NCBI GenBank assembly: GCA_948567375.1
Contig: OX419761.1
Location: 32,118,501 to 32,182,500 of the forward strand
Reading direction: 5' to 3'
Length of the DNA: 64,000 nt
DNA from: Lunularia cruciata
Lineage: Eukaryota; Streptophyta; Marchantiopsida; Lunulariales; Lunulariaceae
The stretch's first letter is position 1. Each line of letters opens with the position of its first letter. The translations under genes and the position numbers were made by a program. Below the pieces are notes generated by a model. The model saw nothing but the letters and a program-made list of their open reading frames with translations. It was not told the origin of the DNA and ran no database searches. Below are positions 10,491 to 23,300 of the stretch, in pieces.

Positions 10491-12588
10491 ATGGAGGCAT
10501 GTACAGCTCAGATGAGCTGCACAACTCTTGTGATCGGAAGCTGCTTACCAAGACATGGTGGGGACTTTACAAAACCTGGAAGAGGAGTAGACGTCAGGAG
10601 ATCTAATGGGAGGAAAATAAGGAGAACAAGAGTGCAATGCGCGTACAGTCGTAGCGAGGATTCTATGGGGGGTGATCCACGGGTCCAACAGATGCTGGTA
10701 GAGATGGTACAGATTCAGGTCGGCAAGGCTCGTATGAATGACTATGTCGACGAAAGATCCGAATATATGAGGATGATTGCAGATGAGGCTCAGCGGGAAT
10801 ACAACCGCATTGCTATGCGTACTATGAAGAATCTAGACCGAACTGGAAGCAGGGTAAGTCTCCTGTAATTGACTTGAGGAGGTCTTTAACCTGACGAAGT
10901 CAGTAGGTGAGCTAGTTTTGTTCGAGCAAGGAAGCTGAGAACAATCTATGTCCAAAGACCAGGAATGCTTCATCTACAAAATATCTGGAACATCGGTCTG
11001 TCAGCAACGAGGTTTCGGTTCTGTGTGACTGATAGAACAGGGCCAGCTTTTAAGGGTTTTTTCTTCTAAATCAGGATATTTAAAGGTGCACTCTTCCATT
11101 TTAGGAGACGACTTAGAGAACTGCTGGGTTTGAGGTTTATCTTTGTACAGATTCTAATATATTGCTTGTGTAAGATTAAGTCCCGCTTAAATGAGGATGG
11201 GATGTTGGGATACTGCAGGTTCTTCGGCAGTTAGATCAAGATGCATACGACATCGAGCGGGAGCTGCGAATCGCTGGTGCTGAGCTGGAGGTGAAGTTCA
11301 CTTGCTTGAAACTCCCGATGTTGAAATTCTGAATTGTTTGACCTCCAAATCCTCATGGTAGTGAGAGATTATATTTTTAATCTTGTTGCAGCTTTTGACA
11401 GAAATGGATGCATTTATTTTGGTTTCAGGCACAGCAAAAGGAGTTCGAAGAGTATCAGATTCGGTCCACGTATTCCAGAAATGAAGGACTTTTTTTCAAA
11501 AATCTTTATGAGGCGCCTCTCCCACTGCGAAGTCGATCAACGTTGTACCAGCCAAAGTTGAAGGTCCGGCTTTTAACCTCAGACTCCTTCCTTCAACATA
11601 GAATTAGAACTTTCACAAATCATTGCATCTGGCAAAGTTCCCGTCTTCAAACAGTGATCATGTTAGCCTTTTGTTTGATATCAAACCTAGTTCAAGAGAT
11701 TTTGAGTATTTACCAATATGAATGGTTTATAGATAATCATCAAAGTCACCATGGTAATAACCTCTGCATGCAGACATACACATGCTTGACTCTGTAGCTG
11801 ACGGTTGTCAAGGCTTTCACAATATTACTGTCAAATTTCAGCGTCAGTTAGGTCAGATGTGAGTATGGAACTGCGTTGTATACAACGGGTTCGCTATTCC
11901 GTAACTCAACATGGCTTACATGTCTCGGTTTTCTTTCATAATTTGCATCTTGGCCTGTAGTTTAAAAGCCAAATCAGGTAATGATTTGATTCATTCGCAG
12001 GTAATGACTTTTTTGGACTGGATCGCCTACTGTAGATAAATGAAACCGACAAATCGGGTTTTGCATAAGTACTATCGCATAAGTAGAACACTACCAAATT
12101 ATGCTTCTAAAAAGTACAAGAATCGTGATTACAGAAAGTGACTGTCGTGGCTTCGCCAAGTAGGGACTTCACCACCAACTACAGGCAGATACTGTACGGT
12201 GGTCTGTCATTAGTGATCGTATCATTCATGTGGAGCTCGAGCTCAGGTGAGAACATGCCATTCTAGTTCCAGGAACCTTTTGGTTTACCACATTATCCAT
12301 AGCTCAACTCGTCTACAATTTTCTTTCAGTTGTTGGAATTTTCAGGTTACATATTCCTAACGGCTACCACTTGTCTGAAGTTGACAAACAAATGTGCTAT
12401 TTTTAGCTCTCTTAGCAGGATCGATGATGCGAGTATCCAAGTTTGCTGCATACGGCGTCATCCTCTCTATGCTCATGACGCAATTAGCATACGTGAAAAT
12501 TTTGACCGGCGAATTGGACGTTGAGGACACACGTAAATCTAATGCGAAGCTTGAAGAAAAGCCAAGCAAATCTGATTCACAGAATTGA
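10491..12588 (+). CDS. Chloroplast-targeted membrane protein of unknown function, 5 exons
   Basis: Five exons join in frame: 10491-10853, 11219-11290, 11429-11563, 12135-12246 and 12419-12588 (852 nt, 283 residues plus stop). All introns are GT..AG; the first three junctions are phase 0 and the last is phase 1. Residues 1 to about 50 are rich in Ser, Thr and Arg and end near RVQCAYS, typical of a chloroplast transit peptide. Residues about 64-165 are a long charged helix, probably coiled coil, running through exons 1-3 (MVQIQVGKARMNDYVDERSE, LRQLDQDAYDIERELR). Exon 4 encodes a hydrophobic segment (about 209-223) and exon 5 a second (about 236-254). The tail is hydrophilic. The shape suggests a thylakoid or envelope membrane protein with a stromal coiled coil. 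It looks like a conserved plant protein but I cannot name the family. The exon 3 donor (gtccgg) is weak and needs RNA support. If intron 1 is retained the frame ends after seven more codons or fewer. Confidence 0.8.
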
Positions 12589-13295
12589 GTAAAAAGGATC
12601 ATATCTTTGTACTCAAATACAATATTCACTCTTGAGGCTACAAACTAGTCTTTGTAAATTTGGGAGGCTCCTCTTTTGTACAGGATTCTGAAGCTTCCGA
12701 CCCTAGATATCATTTATTTATTTGGCAATGGGATGGGATTATTCTGCATCTTGTTGTTTGTCAGTAAACTGTGTGGTCCACCAAGCTGTAGTCGTTGATA
12801 TGGGTGAAATCGACCATTTCAACACATTGTAAAGTAAAACTTCTTCATATTTGTTGCAGAAGTGTCTTTGTTCGAGACACTATTAATTAATCTCAACTAG
12901 AAAAGCGGCTCGTTCTTTGCAAGAGTCTCTTGGCCTTTAACGGAAAGTATTATTCACCACAGCGCTAATACCATTTGTCTGCTATCCTAATTTCAAAATT
13001 TTAAGAAGTTTTAGAACACGGTTTTTTAGCCTGAAACCTTCAGGACAATACTGAACTGACTATCAAGTGCAATACGGGACTATACTGAACTGGCTACACT
13101 GGACTACACGGAATCGACTATCAAGTGCAAGTTCAGGAGCTGAAGCTTTCCGACCAACTATTAGTAGTAATCTGCAAGACTCTTAACCAATCTTTAAAGA
13201 TATCAACTAATCTCCCTGTAGTGCTTGGGAGAAATTTCTGCTCACAGAAGTTCTCACGGATACTTCCGATAACAAACTCTTTCAGCGACAAGTTA
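12589..13295 (+). other. 3' flank of the plastid-protein gene
   Basis: CpG is still moderately frequent up to about 13300, so part of this is probably 3' UTR. No clear polyadenylation signal can be fixed and no further gene is visible. Confidence 0.4.
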
Positions 13296-14292
13296 TTTCG
13301 CTACAATGCAGTGCAGTACAGCATTTCACTCATGTACAATAATACTCATACACTAACTTATGTACATTTCACTTAGTACGAAACACTAATGTGATTTTAG
13401 TAAGAACTTCTCTCTCTCGATTATATAAAATATTCAAATTACCAGAAGATTATAATCACATCACGTCTGAAAGGTTGGACTTACATATTCACTATTCTCA
13501 TAACATATATTAATTTCATCGAATTTCTCCATCTTAGTGTTGGCTACTTCCACAAGCTGTTTATTTTCCTTCTTTTCCGGCTTCAATCCTTACTTGCCAG
13601 AAAAGAAAAGTAAAGATAGAAAGATAAATGTCTCCAATTTTAATTTTTTTCTTTTTAAGCTTATCTCTCCAACAATGATGGTTAGTAATCACAACTAGTG
13701 CTCATTGCCTCTTATTAGAAGATCTCTCCTCAGTCGGGTTCCAAACCATGTTCACTAATTATAAACAAGCAGTAGATCTTAATGATCTTCACTCTGGATT
13801 TCCTTCATCTAAGTCCGCCACGAGGTTTAGATATTTTTAGAATGAGTGACCATGGTTGGGAACTCAATTCAAGGAGAGACCTTTGAATAAGAGGCAATGA
13901 GCAAGGTCACTAGTTGTGATCACTAACATTGTTGGAGAAATAAGTTCTAAAAGAGAAAAGCAAAACCTGGAGACTTTTACCTTTTCTGTCTTCACTTTTC
14001 TTTCCTGGCATTCGAAGATTGAAGCCAAAAAAGAAGGAAAATAAATAGCCTGTGAAAGTAGCTAACCTCTAAGATGTAAAATTTTGATGGAAATAATATA
14101 TGTTATAAGCCTAATAAGTATATAGGTCCAACCTTTCAGACGGATGGATTGTGGTCTCCAGGCAATTTGAACATTTTATATAATTGACAGGTTCTCAAAA
14201 AAACCACATTAGTATTTCACATTGAGTGGAATGTACATGAGACAATAGATGATTATTATTGTACATGAGAAATGTTGTACTGCACTTTGTAA
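13296..14292. repeat. Large foldback element (two ~460-bp arms)
   Basis: The left arm (13296-13760) and right arm (13839-14292) are reverse complements over their whole length, with a loop of about 78 nt. Matching landmarks are gtgcagtacagcatttc / gaaatgttgtactgcac at the outer ends, ggttggacttac / ggtccaacc in the middle and ggttccaaaccatg / catggttgggaac next to the loop. The arms carry one copy of the unit that is tandemly repeated at 18854-19096. There is no coding capacity. Transcription across it would give a long hairpin RNA. Confidence 0.85.
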
Positions 14293-14624
14293 CAAAATGA
14301 TTTTCCACCATCTGCACCATTCCAAGGATGCTAGAATGCTTTTTGAAATGTTTTCACTAAGGTGGATACTAAATGTCGTCCCTCCAGCAGTTAACATGTG
14401 GCAGATGGCAGATTGAACCACAAGGTCAGCCTTTTAACATCCTCGACTATTTCTGATGGTATTCATATTTGTTCCCTTGCCTATGAAATTTCTGTAAAAG
14501 AATGATCACTTCGTACCACATGTCTGTTTTAATCTTTCTATGCTTTCCTCTGTTGAGATAAGTTAAAGAATACGATGCTTCAGAAACATGGGCAGTGCTC
14601 CTAGAACCTAACGGTGCTCTCTCG
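14293..14624. other. No feature seen
   Basis: A short stretch between the foldback and the non-LTR element. I see neither coding motifs nor repeats in it. Confidence 0.3.
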
Positions 14625-14891
14625 AGATAAGAAAAAAGGGAGACCATGTAGAAAACACGAAAAATGGGAAGACCCCATCAAGCCATACAAGGATGAGACC
14701 AAATAGGTAAAATGGGGTTAAGCCCCAATAGAGTCGCTATGAGAAATCTGCCCTACTGCACCTAAGATATCTGAGCTATGCAAGTTGTACGATCTACAAA
14801 CAATTGGAGCATCCAAAGAAGCATCACCTAGTGTGATGGCTCTCCAGTGGATTGCACCTGCCATTGCACTCTATAGAACAATGGACACACA

Positions 14892-15233
14892 CTATCTAAA
14901 ATATGCTACAAAGTATGAAAGTAAGAGTGGTGTCCCTTGCCACCTAAAATGATAAGCTCTCACACACTCCTTAACAAATGTGTCAAATGCCATGCCCATC
15001 ACTCCATATAACTCCAAGGCTAGAGGAACAAAGGGATGACCTTGCTGCATACCCCTATACTTGGAGACCTTGCAAGCTATTGTTGCACTTGCTACCCATC
15101 CAAGGGGATGGGTAATCACTCCCTCCAAAATTGTATCACACATAGGGTCCATAACCACAACATCCGCTACTATCACTTGATCATCATCAGACCAAGTATA
15201 AGTCTGCCCTAACATGTGTCGTCTGCAAAGCAT
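14892..15233 (-). pseudogene. Restriction-like endonuclease domain of non-LTR copy 1
   Basis: The 113-residue open stretch contains VADVVVMDPMCDTILEGV, then KVSKYRGMQ and FVPLALELYGVMG. This D..V.DP...K..KY....F.PLALE.YG layout is the C-terminal restriction-like (PD-(D/E)XK) nuclease seen in R2-type and related elements, which nicks the target DNA. The frame is open here but is preceded by stops. Confidence 0.65.
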
Positions 15234-16156
15234 TCAAATGCTCTTTCCAAGCCAAGTATACACTTTCTTGTGCCATTGTAAACACTATGTTCCTAATAGC
15301 ATCATGGGTAGCTATCCTATGTCTTCCAAAAGGACATTGTGTCATATGGACCATTGTTGCATCAAGTGTAGAACCACACTAACAAGGGAGTAATGAAGAT
15401 GCAGATTGGTGGACTAAACCTAAGAAAAACCTCATCACTATAGAGAAAGTAGTTGGTGTGAGCCGGAGTGCCCTAATGCATGGTCAAGCTAGGATCCAAG
15501 AGCCTGCACCCTTGCTAGAGCAAGAGCAAAGACTTCTCTAGTAGCCTAAGGAATGGACAAGTCAACTAAGAGAGAATGTAGCATATGCTAACACTGTTGC
15601 TCCATCAAGGAAGACTATAAACCTCAAGTCCAATTTGGCAATAGTGAAGCAAAAGATGGAAGGTCCTTGCATGCCCGTGAGGATAGACTATTTCTCATCT
15701 ATTGCAATAAAATTTGGAGAGAAAAGGATCCCTCCTCCGCCTCTATCACATAAGTCTCCAAAAAATGGACTATCAACAACCACAAAACGAGAGGAAAGTA
15801 AGGGTGCCAAGAGAGCCTAATCACCCAAAAATGCTATAGGTGTTGTCTCCTCCATAGATAGCAAGCCAACTCCTCTACAAAAGATTGGTAGAGAAATTTA
15901 TCTATATGCCAAATCCCTTATCACACACTCAAATGTCCCTGGTCCAATAATATCACCAAAGATTCCCATAATCCTCCTATCAAAGGCTCTTAGACATGAT
16001 AGGAAGGTCAAGGAAGGGGAAACTATGCAAAGGAGGTAATTTGATCAACAAGCAATACTAGAGGAGAGTATACCAAATATCACCTATGGATCTCCTAGTA
16101 ATGGAAGATCATCCACATGGAGAAAATCCTCTACAAGGGCAACGTCTAATCCTTGG

Positions 16157-16900
16157 TTACCATATTGGCATTCCAAGAACACATATTCCATCTATACATG
16201 TGATACACTCCTTTGGAAGCTCAAGACGGGGAAGGATACCTAAAGGAGACCATGCCTTGCACTTTGACACCTTGAGTCTCAAGCCTACTAGATGTAGCTG
16301 GATAGTCAAGTGGTCAAAGGCCTGCCTAATCTGATCTACATGGCCCACGATGTGTGTATCGTCTACCAAGGAGCAGAATACACAACTTGGCATGGCCAAA
16401 GTAATAAATAAGAGGAACCTAAAGTGAGCTATGGTAAATAAGGATCCCCTTAAAAGATCTTTTTGGCGGTACCAACAGCTGACTCAAGATGGTGACTCAT
16501 TCTTGTGGACAACCGTGCTGGTAGTAAAGGGAAGCAAGAGAGCCATAAAAAGACCACACAAAAGAAATAAGACTCACCAAGGATCCACCAGCTTCCCTAA
16601 GCTCTCTAAAGATGGATGCATGTGAGATGCTATTAAAAGTGTTCTCATCCACCTATAAGATGACCCACTCAGGATGGATACCTAGTAGTGCCATAATGCC
16701 TAGAGATATAGCCTCATATCCTCCAAGTGCAACTACTCCAAATTAATATGAATTGAGGTGCTATTGGAAGTGAGAATGATACTGAAGGACAATAGTGCAG
16801 CTGACCAAACACAAAAAGATCTCTTCAATAGCAATTGGTCTGATGCCCCTTGTGTCCTTCTCCATAGCAAGAAGTAAACTAGCATCTAACATCTACCTAA
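16157..16900 (-). pseudogene. Reverse transcriptase of non-LTR copy 1
   Basis: The 16157-16399 stretch reads LVDDTHIVGHVDQIRQAFDH, the A/YxDD catalytic block, followed by KVSKCKAWSPLG. Upstream on the minus strand, broken frames match the palm and fingers of copy 2 (61869-62486). Here the catalytic block reads VDD rather than the ADD of copy 2. It is inactive because of stops. Confidence 0.7.
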
Positions 16901-18350
16901 CAGACATAGGAATATCTCTTCTTGCTATTGCAACCACCTAAAATAACTTGGTAAACCCATTAGAAGGATCATCTACTTGAAGGCAATCTCTAAGATGCTT
17001 GTATACCATCCTTAACAAGCCTCTTGAGGAAAGGTAAGGGGTAGCACACAATGCTTGTGCAAAAAGTGACCTATCAAGACATAAAGGCTACTCAAGTGAA
17101 TAATCTAAGACCTCTAGTGGTAATCCTTCTCATGCCATAAGATGTAGTGAGCATAGGGAAAAGATAGTCTTATCAATAATACTTGCTATAGACAAAGGGT
17201 ATAGCACCTGCATTGCTCTACTAAACTCTCTTGCTTGATCCAATGTCCTACATCATCATAATCGAGTGGACTCTATGGTATCCTATGGAAAAACCTATCT
17301 CCTAAAACATTCAACCCTAATAGAACTCCTTTTGTAGGGCTGCTCAATCTCCACTCAGAATTGACAAAATCTAGTAGCTACCTCTCTATGCCCGGTATCT
17401 CTCCCTCTAGCATAACAAAGATACCATTGAGGGAGTAAGAAGAATAGAAACCATGCTAACTCGTCCAAGGGATCACATGCCAAAACAATCAAGTGGTAGG
17501 CAAAAAGCCTATCTAGCCTCATCATGGAGTGTAAGAGGTAGCCTATGGAATAGACATGGACATGGAAAATTAGTCTTTAATAACCCCAAAATGCAACCCG
17601 ATTGAGAAGCTAACCACTCCTATTACTAGGTTGGTATTTGTAGAATGGTCAACAAAGGGATAGAGGAAGTGTACATAATCCCAAGTGTCACTGTTGTTGA
17701 TGTGGTCACTTGCCTCATGTAAGCATCCCAAGTTATCCAATCATAGTCCTTGTGCTCCATCACACATGGGTCTTTACCCCTTATGAGGTAAAGCGTAGAT
17801 GACACACCGAGCATGGTGTATCCCAAGTCGCCCTAAGCGGCCCCAAATGGAGAGGTGTAGCCATGGCTAGCACAAGAATAATGCTAGTAACACATGATGC
17901 TCCTCTTTATATCTCCATGTACATGCAAAACCACAAGCCCTCACATCCCAACTCACATAAGAAAATACAATCTTTCCAAACCCCTAAAAACCATAAACTC
18001 TCATAACTTTCAATTTCCATCCCAAAAATTTTCAAATTAAGTTCACACGGAACTTAATCATGAAAACAAAGAGATTAGAAATGAAAATTCTTGACCCATC
18101 ACTCTCAATGTGTAATGATCACTCTAATCCCTAAAAACCTAAAAACCTAAAAATCCAGGTAACTTTTTGCTCAATTCTCTATAGTCTTCTATCTAGGTAC
18201 CAATGGAACCAAAATTGAAAGATGAACAGAATAGATTATTCACTTAAGTGCTACATGCTAGAGAGCTCTCAAAAAGTATAGTTTTCCTCTCACATCTCTC
18301 CCATCTCCACACTCTCTCATCTCTCTCAAGATAGGTAGATTAAGACAATG

Positions 18351-18639
18351 CTTCAAGAACATTGATAGTGCTCACAAAAACCATTCAGGTCACAATCCCT
18401 AAGGAAACTTAATGGGAACTAGGTATTGGAGTCAGTCAAAACAGTTGGTTTGTGAAAATACTTTTGTGAACAAATTTCCAACAATAACTCAGCTTTCAAA
18501 TTCAACAAACATAACCAAAATTGGAAACCAAATTTATAATTATATATAGATAAATTGGTAACAAATTTCCAACAATAACTTAGCTTTCAAATACAGCTAA
18601 ACATAAACAAAATTGAAAACCAAGTTTTATATATATATA
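18351..18639. other. AT-rich spacer
   Basis: Contains an imperfect duplication (about 18470-18530 and 18560-18620, aacaaatttccaacaataac) and a short TA run. No gene. Confidence 0.4.
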
Positions 18640-19110
18640 TATAAATAAATATATTATTTCCATCAAATTACTACATCTTAGGGTTAGCTACTTGCACAAC
18701 TATTTATTTTCTTTCTTTTTTAGCTTCAATCTTTGCTTACCGAGAAAGAAAAGAAAAGACAAAAAGGGTAAAGGTATGTAGTTTTGTTTTATTCTTTTAG
18801 AATTTAGTTCTCCAACAATTATGGTTAGTGATCACCACCAATGAGCAGGTCTCTTTTAGAACTTATTTTTCTAACAATGATGGTTAGTGATAACCAACGG
18901 GACCTTGTTAATTTGTCTCTTATTAGAAAGCCTCTTCTCAAAATTATTTGTCCAACAACGGTGGTTAGTGACCACCACGAAGGACCTTGCTCATTGCCTC
19001 TTATTAGAAGGTCTCATTTAGAACGTATTTCTCCAACAACAATGAATAATGATCACTACTAGAGGACCTTGCTCATTGTCTCTTATTAGAAAGTTAGTTG
19101 GGTTCCAAAC
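18640..19110. repeat. Foldback-arm relative with 81-bp tandem units
   Basis: The segment matches one arm of the foldback at 13296-14292 (cttagggttagctacttgc, ggttccaaaccat). Inside it an 81-bp unit is repeated at 18854-18934, 18935-19015 and 19016-19096, preceded by a partial unit from about 18798. Each unit has a ccaacaa..ggttagtgaccacc core and a cattgcctcttattagaa end. Only one arm is present. Confidence 0.75.
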
Positions 19111-22100
19111 CATATTCACATAAAGACATTGCGGAAGATGCTTGGATAGCAATGAAGTTTTTGATATTAAAATATAAGAAGACAAAATAGAATTGTTCAA
19201 CCAATTATATGTCCTTCATTTTATGTTGTGTCCAAAGGACACAATTTTCTCTAATCTATGTATATAATAAATTTGATTTCCAATTTTGGTCATCCTTAGC
19301 AGCACATAAAATTTGATCTAGAGCCAGAAGTTTATTACCATTATTTTTTTTATGGACAAAGAGCTTTGGATTTTATTTTAGTTTCCTCCTTTGTGGCTCA
19401 TGGATTTCTGCTATGAAGAACCAAAGTGCCGAGTACCACAAGTGTTATTACAGACATTGTTGGGATGACATAAACCTACAAGTTGTTGCTTGGATGTCAC
19501 AAACCTACCTCCAGGATCAAACTTGGTTCTTAAGGTTGAGTAAGAAAGCTTTCCACTTTCTTTTTATTGGGAGCTTTTAGTTTCAAAAACAATGGATTTT
19601 TATGTGTAGTGCACTGACATCCATAAAAAATTTTATGAGCAGTCATAAGGTTTTTGGCATGAAAATGGAAGGGTCTTGTAAATATATGGGTCATGAGAAT
19701 GGCTTATGGGTATGGGGGGGTTATTTTTGAATGATTATAGGCAGATCAAGGACTTCATTAGTGAAGTCCAACTCTAATACAATTACCAATCAAAGGGCTC
19801 TAGACTTATCACAAAGTGACTTATGTATAAAGCACATGAGAATTAAAGTTGGAACATAAGTTATTTGCCAAGTTCAAAAATTAGAAGAGATAGAAATGCC
19901 AAACAAGAGCAAATAGAGACGAATACATACTCCAAAGAATCATTTGAATTCTTCCTTCTCAAGAGGAGAGTGAAATGAAGTTGTGAAATTTGAAAATAAG
20001 CAAATCAAAAGCATACAAGGAATGCATTGCATAAGGTGATTGTTTGCGATGGCAAGAAAAGATTATGAGCCAAGCATAACCACCTAAATCCAATTTGCAG
20101 TTGACTCAATCCATTGGGATTTTCATTCAAAATTGAGGTAAACTTAATGGATGATCTTTACTATATTGATTCTCTTTGTAGTAAATCTATCAGCTCTCTA
20201 AATTTTATTTCTCCTCTTTGATCTATTTCAACTCCACATTATATTTCCTTACATTCAGCTCAAGAGTTGGTTCCTTCACAACATTCACCACCTATGAAGT
20301 TCCAAGATCTTTTCAAAATAGTTTTATCTTCTTTGACATTAAGGAACAAAGCTAGGAAGGGTGAGGATGATAATTTTTGTATGATTGCTTATCATAATGC
20401 ACAAATATTTGATTATCTAGAGGACAAAGAGAATTTTTGAAGAGGTACTTGCAAGAATCCAATTCAAAGAGCAACAATTTTACATGGCCACTTTTTAGTT
20501 TGGTATGGTAGAGAGTTTCCACCTTCATTGACTAGCAACAAATTGTATAAGAAATGGGCATGGTACATGAAATCTTATAGGGATGCAAAAACTTGGAAGA
20601 AAAAGAGTATAGGGGAAGGTCTCACCAACAAAGAGTATAAGCATGGATGTAGAATAATAAAAGATAAGTTAAATCACATATGCACTCACTTTGATTGCAT
20701 GAATCTCATGTTCAAAGGTCCTGCAAATATTTCTCCTCCAACACTAGTTAGTATTGGTGTGATTGTTGTTGAAAATATAAGTGATAGGGACAAGTATCAA
20801 GTTAACTACTTGAGGGAGAGGTGGCCAATAAGACATGGATAGAGCCTCATGGGAAGAATGGAGGAAATTTTCAATCCGCTAATGAAGAGGAAGAGATTCA
20901 CAATTTTGGAGTAGATTCTATGCCATTTTCTATCCCAAGTACCCAAGGAAGAGATTTGCATGATTTGTTTGAAGAAGAAAGTCAAGCAAAGCATGTTGGA
21001 CTGATTCTAGAATCTATAAGAACACTATCATACTTTGCTTTTCTCTCTCTAAGAACACATTGGGTGTCTAGTTGTGAAGCTTTTGGATAGGAGGTTGTGT
21101 GTCGATCTATCATTAATATTTTGAGCTCAGTTATTTGCCCAACCACCAAAACCTTCTACCCTATTTATAATGTTCCTTCTATTGGTTATGGGAATAATGA
21201 GCAACCTAACCTATCATCACAACATGCACTCTTGGTCTATTGGTTATCACTTCCATCATTATAAAGGAGAAATAAATAACATGCCTAGAAGGAAAGAACC
21301 TAAGTGCAATGCTTGGTGGGTTTGAAGGGGCTTGTATTCAACTCCCTGCATGCACACCAAGCCAATTGGATGTAAAATCAAGCATAGAGAGGATCCAAAC
21401 ACAAGAAACTTAGCAAAAGCTCTCTATGCTTTTGGTAGAAATGTGCTTTAGAGCCTCCTTTCTCTATCCAAGAGCTACTATTAATCTATACTACAAGTTT
21501 GCATCCAATCTATTTAGAGTAGGGAAACTCTACACCTTTTGACAAGGAAAAATTTGCAAGACTCAGATATGGGAAAACATTTTCTTTGTAGCTCTAATTC
21601 AGATGTTTTAAGACTCAATGGTAAGCTTGTGAGATAAAATTTCCAATTATAGAAATCAAACCTCAATTTGACAAATAAACTTTCTTGATAAGATCTCAAA
21701 CTTGGCCAAATTTTTGTAGTTCCAACCCTAATTTTGAACCCTAAGTGAGACTTAAGTCTTAATTCTTGCACAATTTTTGGTCCAATGAGTCATATAAAAT
21801 AGTAAGGAACACTTTAGAAAGTTATAATCCTTTCACTCATGACTTCAAATTGGAGATTTAACATTCAATTGTAGTTGGACATAGAATTACTCCATTGAGC
21901 TTTTGATAGTATTTGCAATAGATTTTGTTGCACCAAATCTCACTATCTATAAACTATAGAACTACTCCATTGATCTTAAAATATTATTTCCAATAGATTT
22001 TGTTACACCAAGTCTCACTAGCTATAAATTTTAGAATTACTCCACTAATTGTACAATATTATTTCCAATAGAGTTTGTTGCCCTAGATTTCAATATATAT

Positions 22101-22179
22101 AGACCTTGAGGTAACCATTTTTTTGAATTATTTTTTATGCTTTTATCTAATTTTCTATAAATTTTTATAGCTTAATCCA
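19111..22179. other. Degenerate repeats, no gene recognised
   Basis: The + strand at 20420-21090 reads as a broken basic peptide (for example KLYKKWAWYMKSYRDAKTW) that may be a decayed element ORF, but I cannot assign it. Around 21850-22100 a sentence-like motif (ccattgagct…caatagattttgtt) recurs three times at spacings near 90 bp. The rest shows nothing. Confidence 0.35.
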
Positions 22180-23300
22180 ACCCCACTCCCTAGATATGGA
22201 TCAATTCCCAAGTTGAGCTAACTTTTGAGGCCTATAGATCAAAATATACTTGATCCAAGACCATGAATTCTCTATTTGAAGAATTCATATGAAACTTTTG
22301 CACAATGATACAAGCCCTAACCATCAACAATACTTGAAAGTTTCAAAGGCTTATTCAAACCAAACCTTGCAAGGTGATCAAAACCCCAATCTGACCATAT
22401 TCTTCTTCCCAACACCTTGATTTTCAATAATCTAACTTCAATCAGATTAGATTTAGAATAGACCAAAGCTTGAAATTTCTTAAGCTCAGCACAACCATCA
22501 TTTTTCCTACTTTTCAACTTTATTAAAAAATCATGAAAGGCCATAATAGAAATCTCAACAGCCTCCAATTTTTGTACTTGGGTATAAATTTGACATGAAT
22601 CCCTTTGCTTCAATTGAAGATATCCCACTCATAGTTTACTCAAATCTTGTGATTCTTATTTTCATACCATAACATGTATGCTCTTCTCTCCAATTGTGCT
22701 ATTTTCTCCTTAAATTCCCTTCTTAACTTCCCCAAACATTGAAAACTCTAGACTTCATATGTTTGGATCCAATTGCAATTTTTTCACTTAGTCATTTCTC
22801 CTTTTGACACAAGGACCCCATAACTCTACCTTGAAGGACTTGAGAAAAATCAAATCCCTCTTCTTCTACAAAAGCATATAAATATTTAAATTCCAAACCT
22901 ATCTATATGTAAGCACATGAAGGATAATAAGACCCTGTGTATCCATCATCAATGCCATAAATGAAAGCCCAAAATGTGCTACTATCCAAGCTCAAAAGTG
23001 ATCATGGTGAAAAATCTAAAGCTCAATGAGAAAAAAGGATTTAGGAGTGGTAGGTTTAAAAGGTAGAACATCTCAAGTTCAAACTCTTCCCGCAATGCTC
23101 TAGCTCCTGCACTCTACTACAACTCTTAGTTTCCAAAGTCTTCCTCCCACTTGAGACTCTTAAGACTAAAAACCTCTCCCCATATATCAGATCTCCAACA
23201 CCTATATATATTATATCCCTTGAAAAGGACAATATTGTAATCCATGTGGCCAATCACTTAAATAAACATAGATTTCTTATATGGAAATTGCTCAACCATG
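22180..23300 (-). repeat. Dispersed repeat R1, copy b (inverted relative of 3950-5060)
   Basis: Aligns reverse-complemented to 3950-5060 along its whole length. The minus-strand stretch 22317-22628 is open for 103 residues and reads as a coiled-coil-like peptide (QVQKLEAVEISIMAFHDFL…), and the same peptide can be followed, broken, in copy a. No known domain is recognised. Confidence 0.6.

Larger units (their letters stand above)
14625..18350 (-). mobile_element. Non-LTR retrotransposon copy 1 (C2H2-RT-RLE type), decayed
   Basis: About 3.7 kb is collinear with the second copy (51648-52599 plus 61107-63890) and supplies the uninterrupted reference for it. Reading the minus strand: an N-terminal C2H2-like finger at about 17780-17860, a reverse transcriptase at about 16100-16900, and a restriction-like endonuclease domain at 14892-15233 near the 3' end. 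Many stops. The 3' boundary (about 14625) is set by the end of similarity with copy 2; no poly-A tail is obvious. The 5' boundary near 18350 is set the same way. Confidence 0.75.

Noticed and set aside
11408-11797. A 129-codon open stretch starting inside intron 2.
   Set aside because: Its first part is intron and its last part runs past the exon 3 donor; only 11429-11563 fits the spliced gene.
12357-12629. Minus-strand 90-codon stretch over exon 5.
   Set aside because: Antisense shadow of the supported exon, no motif.
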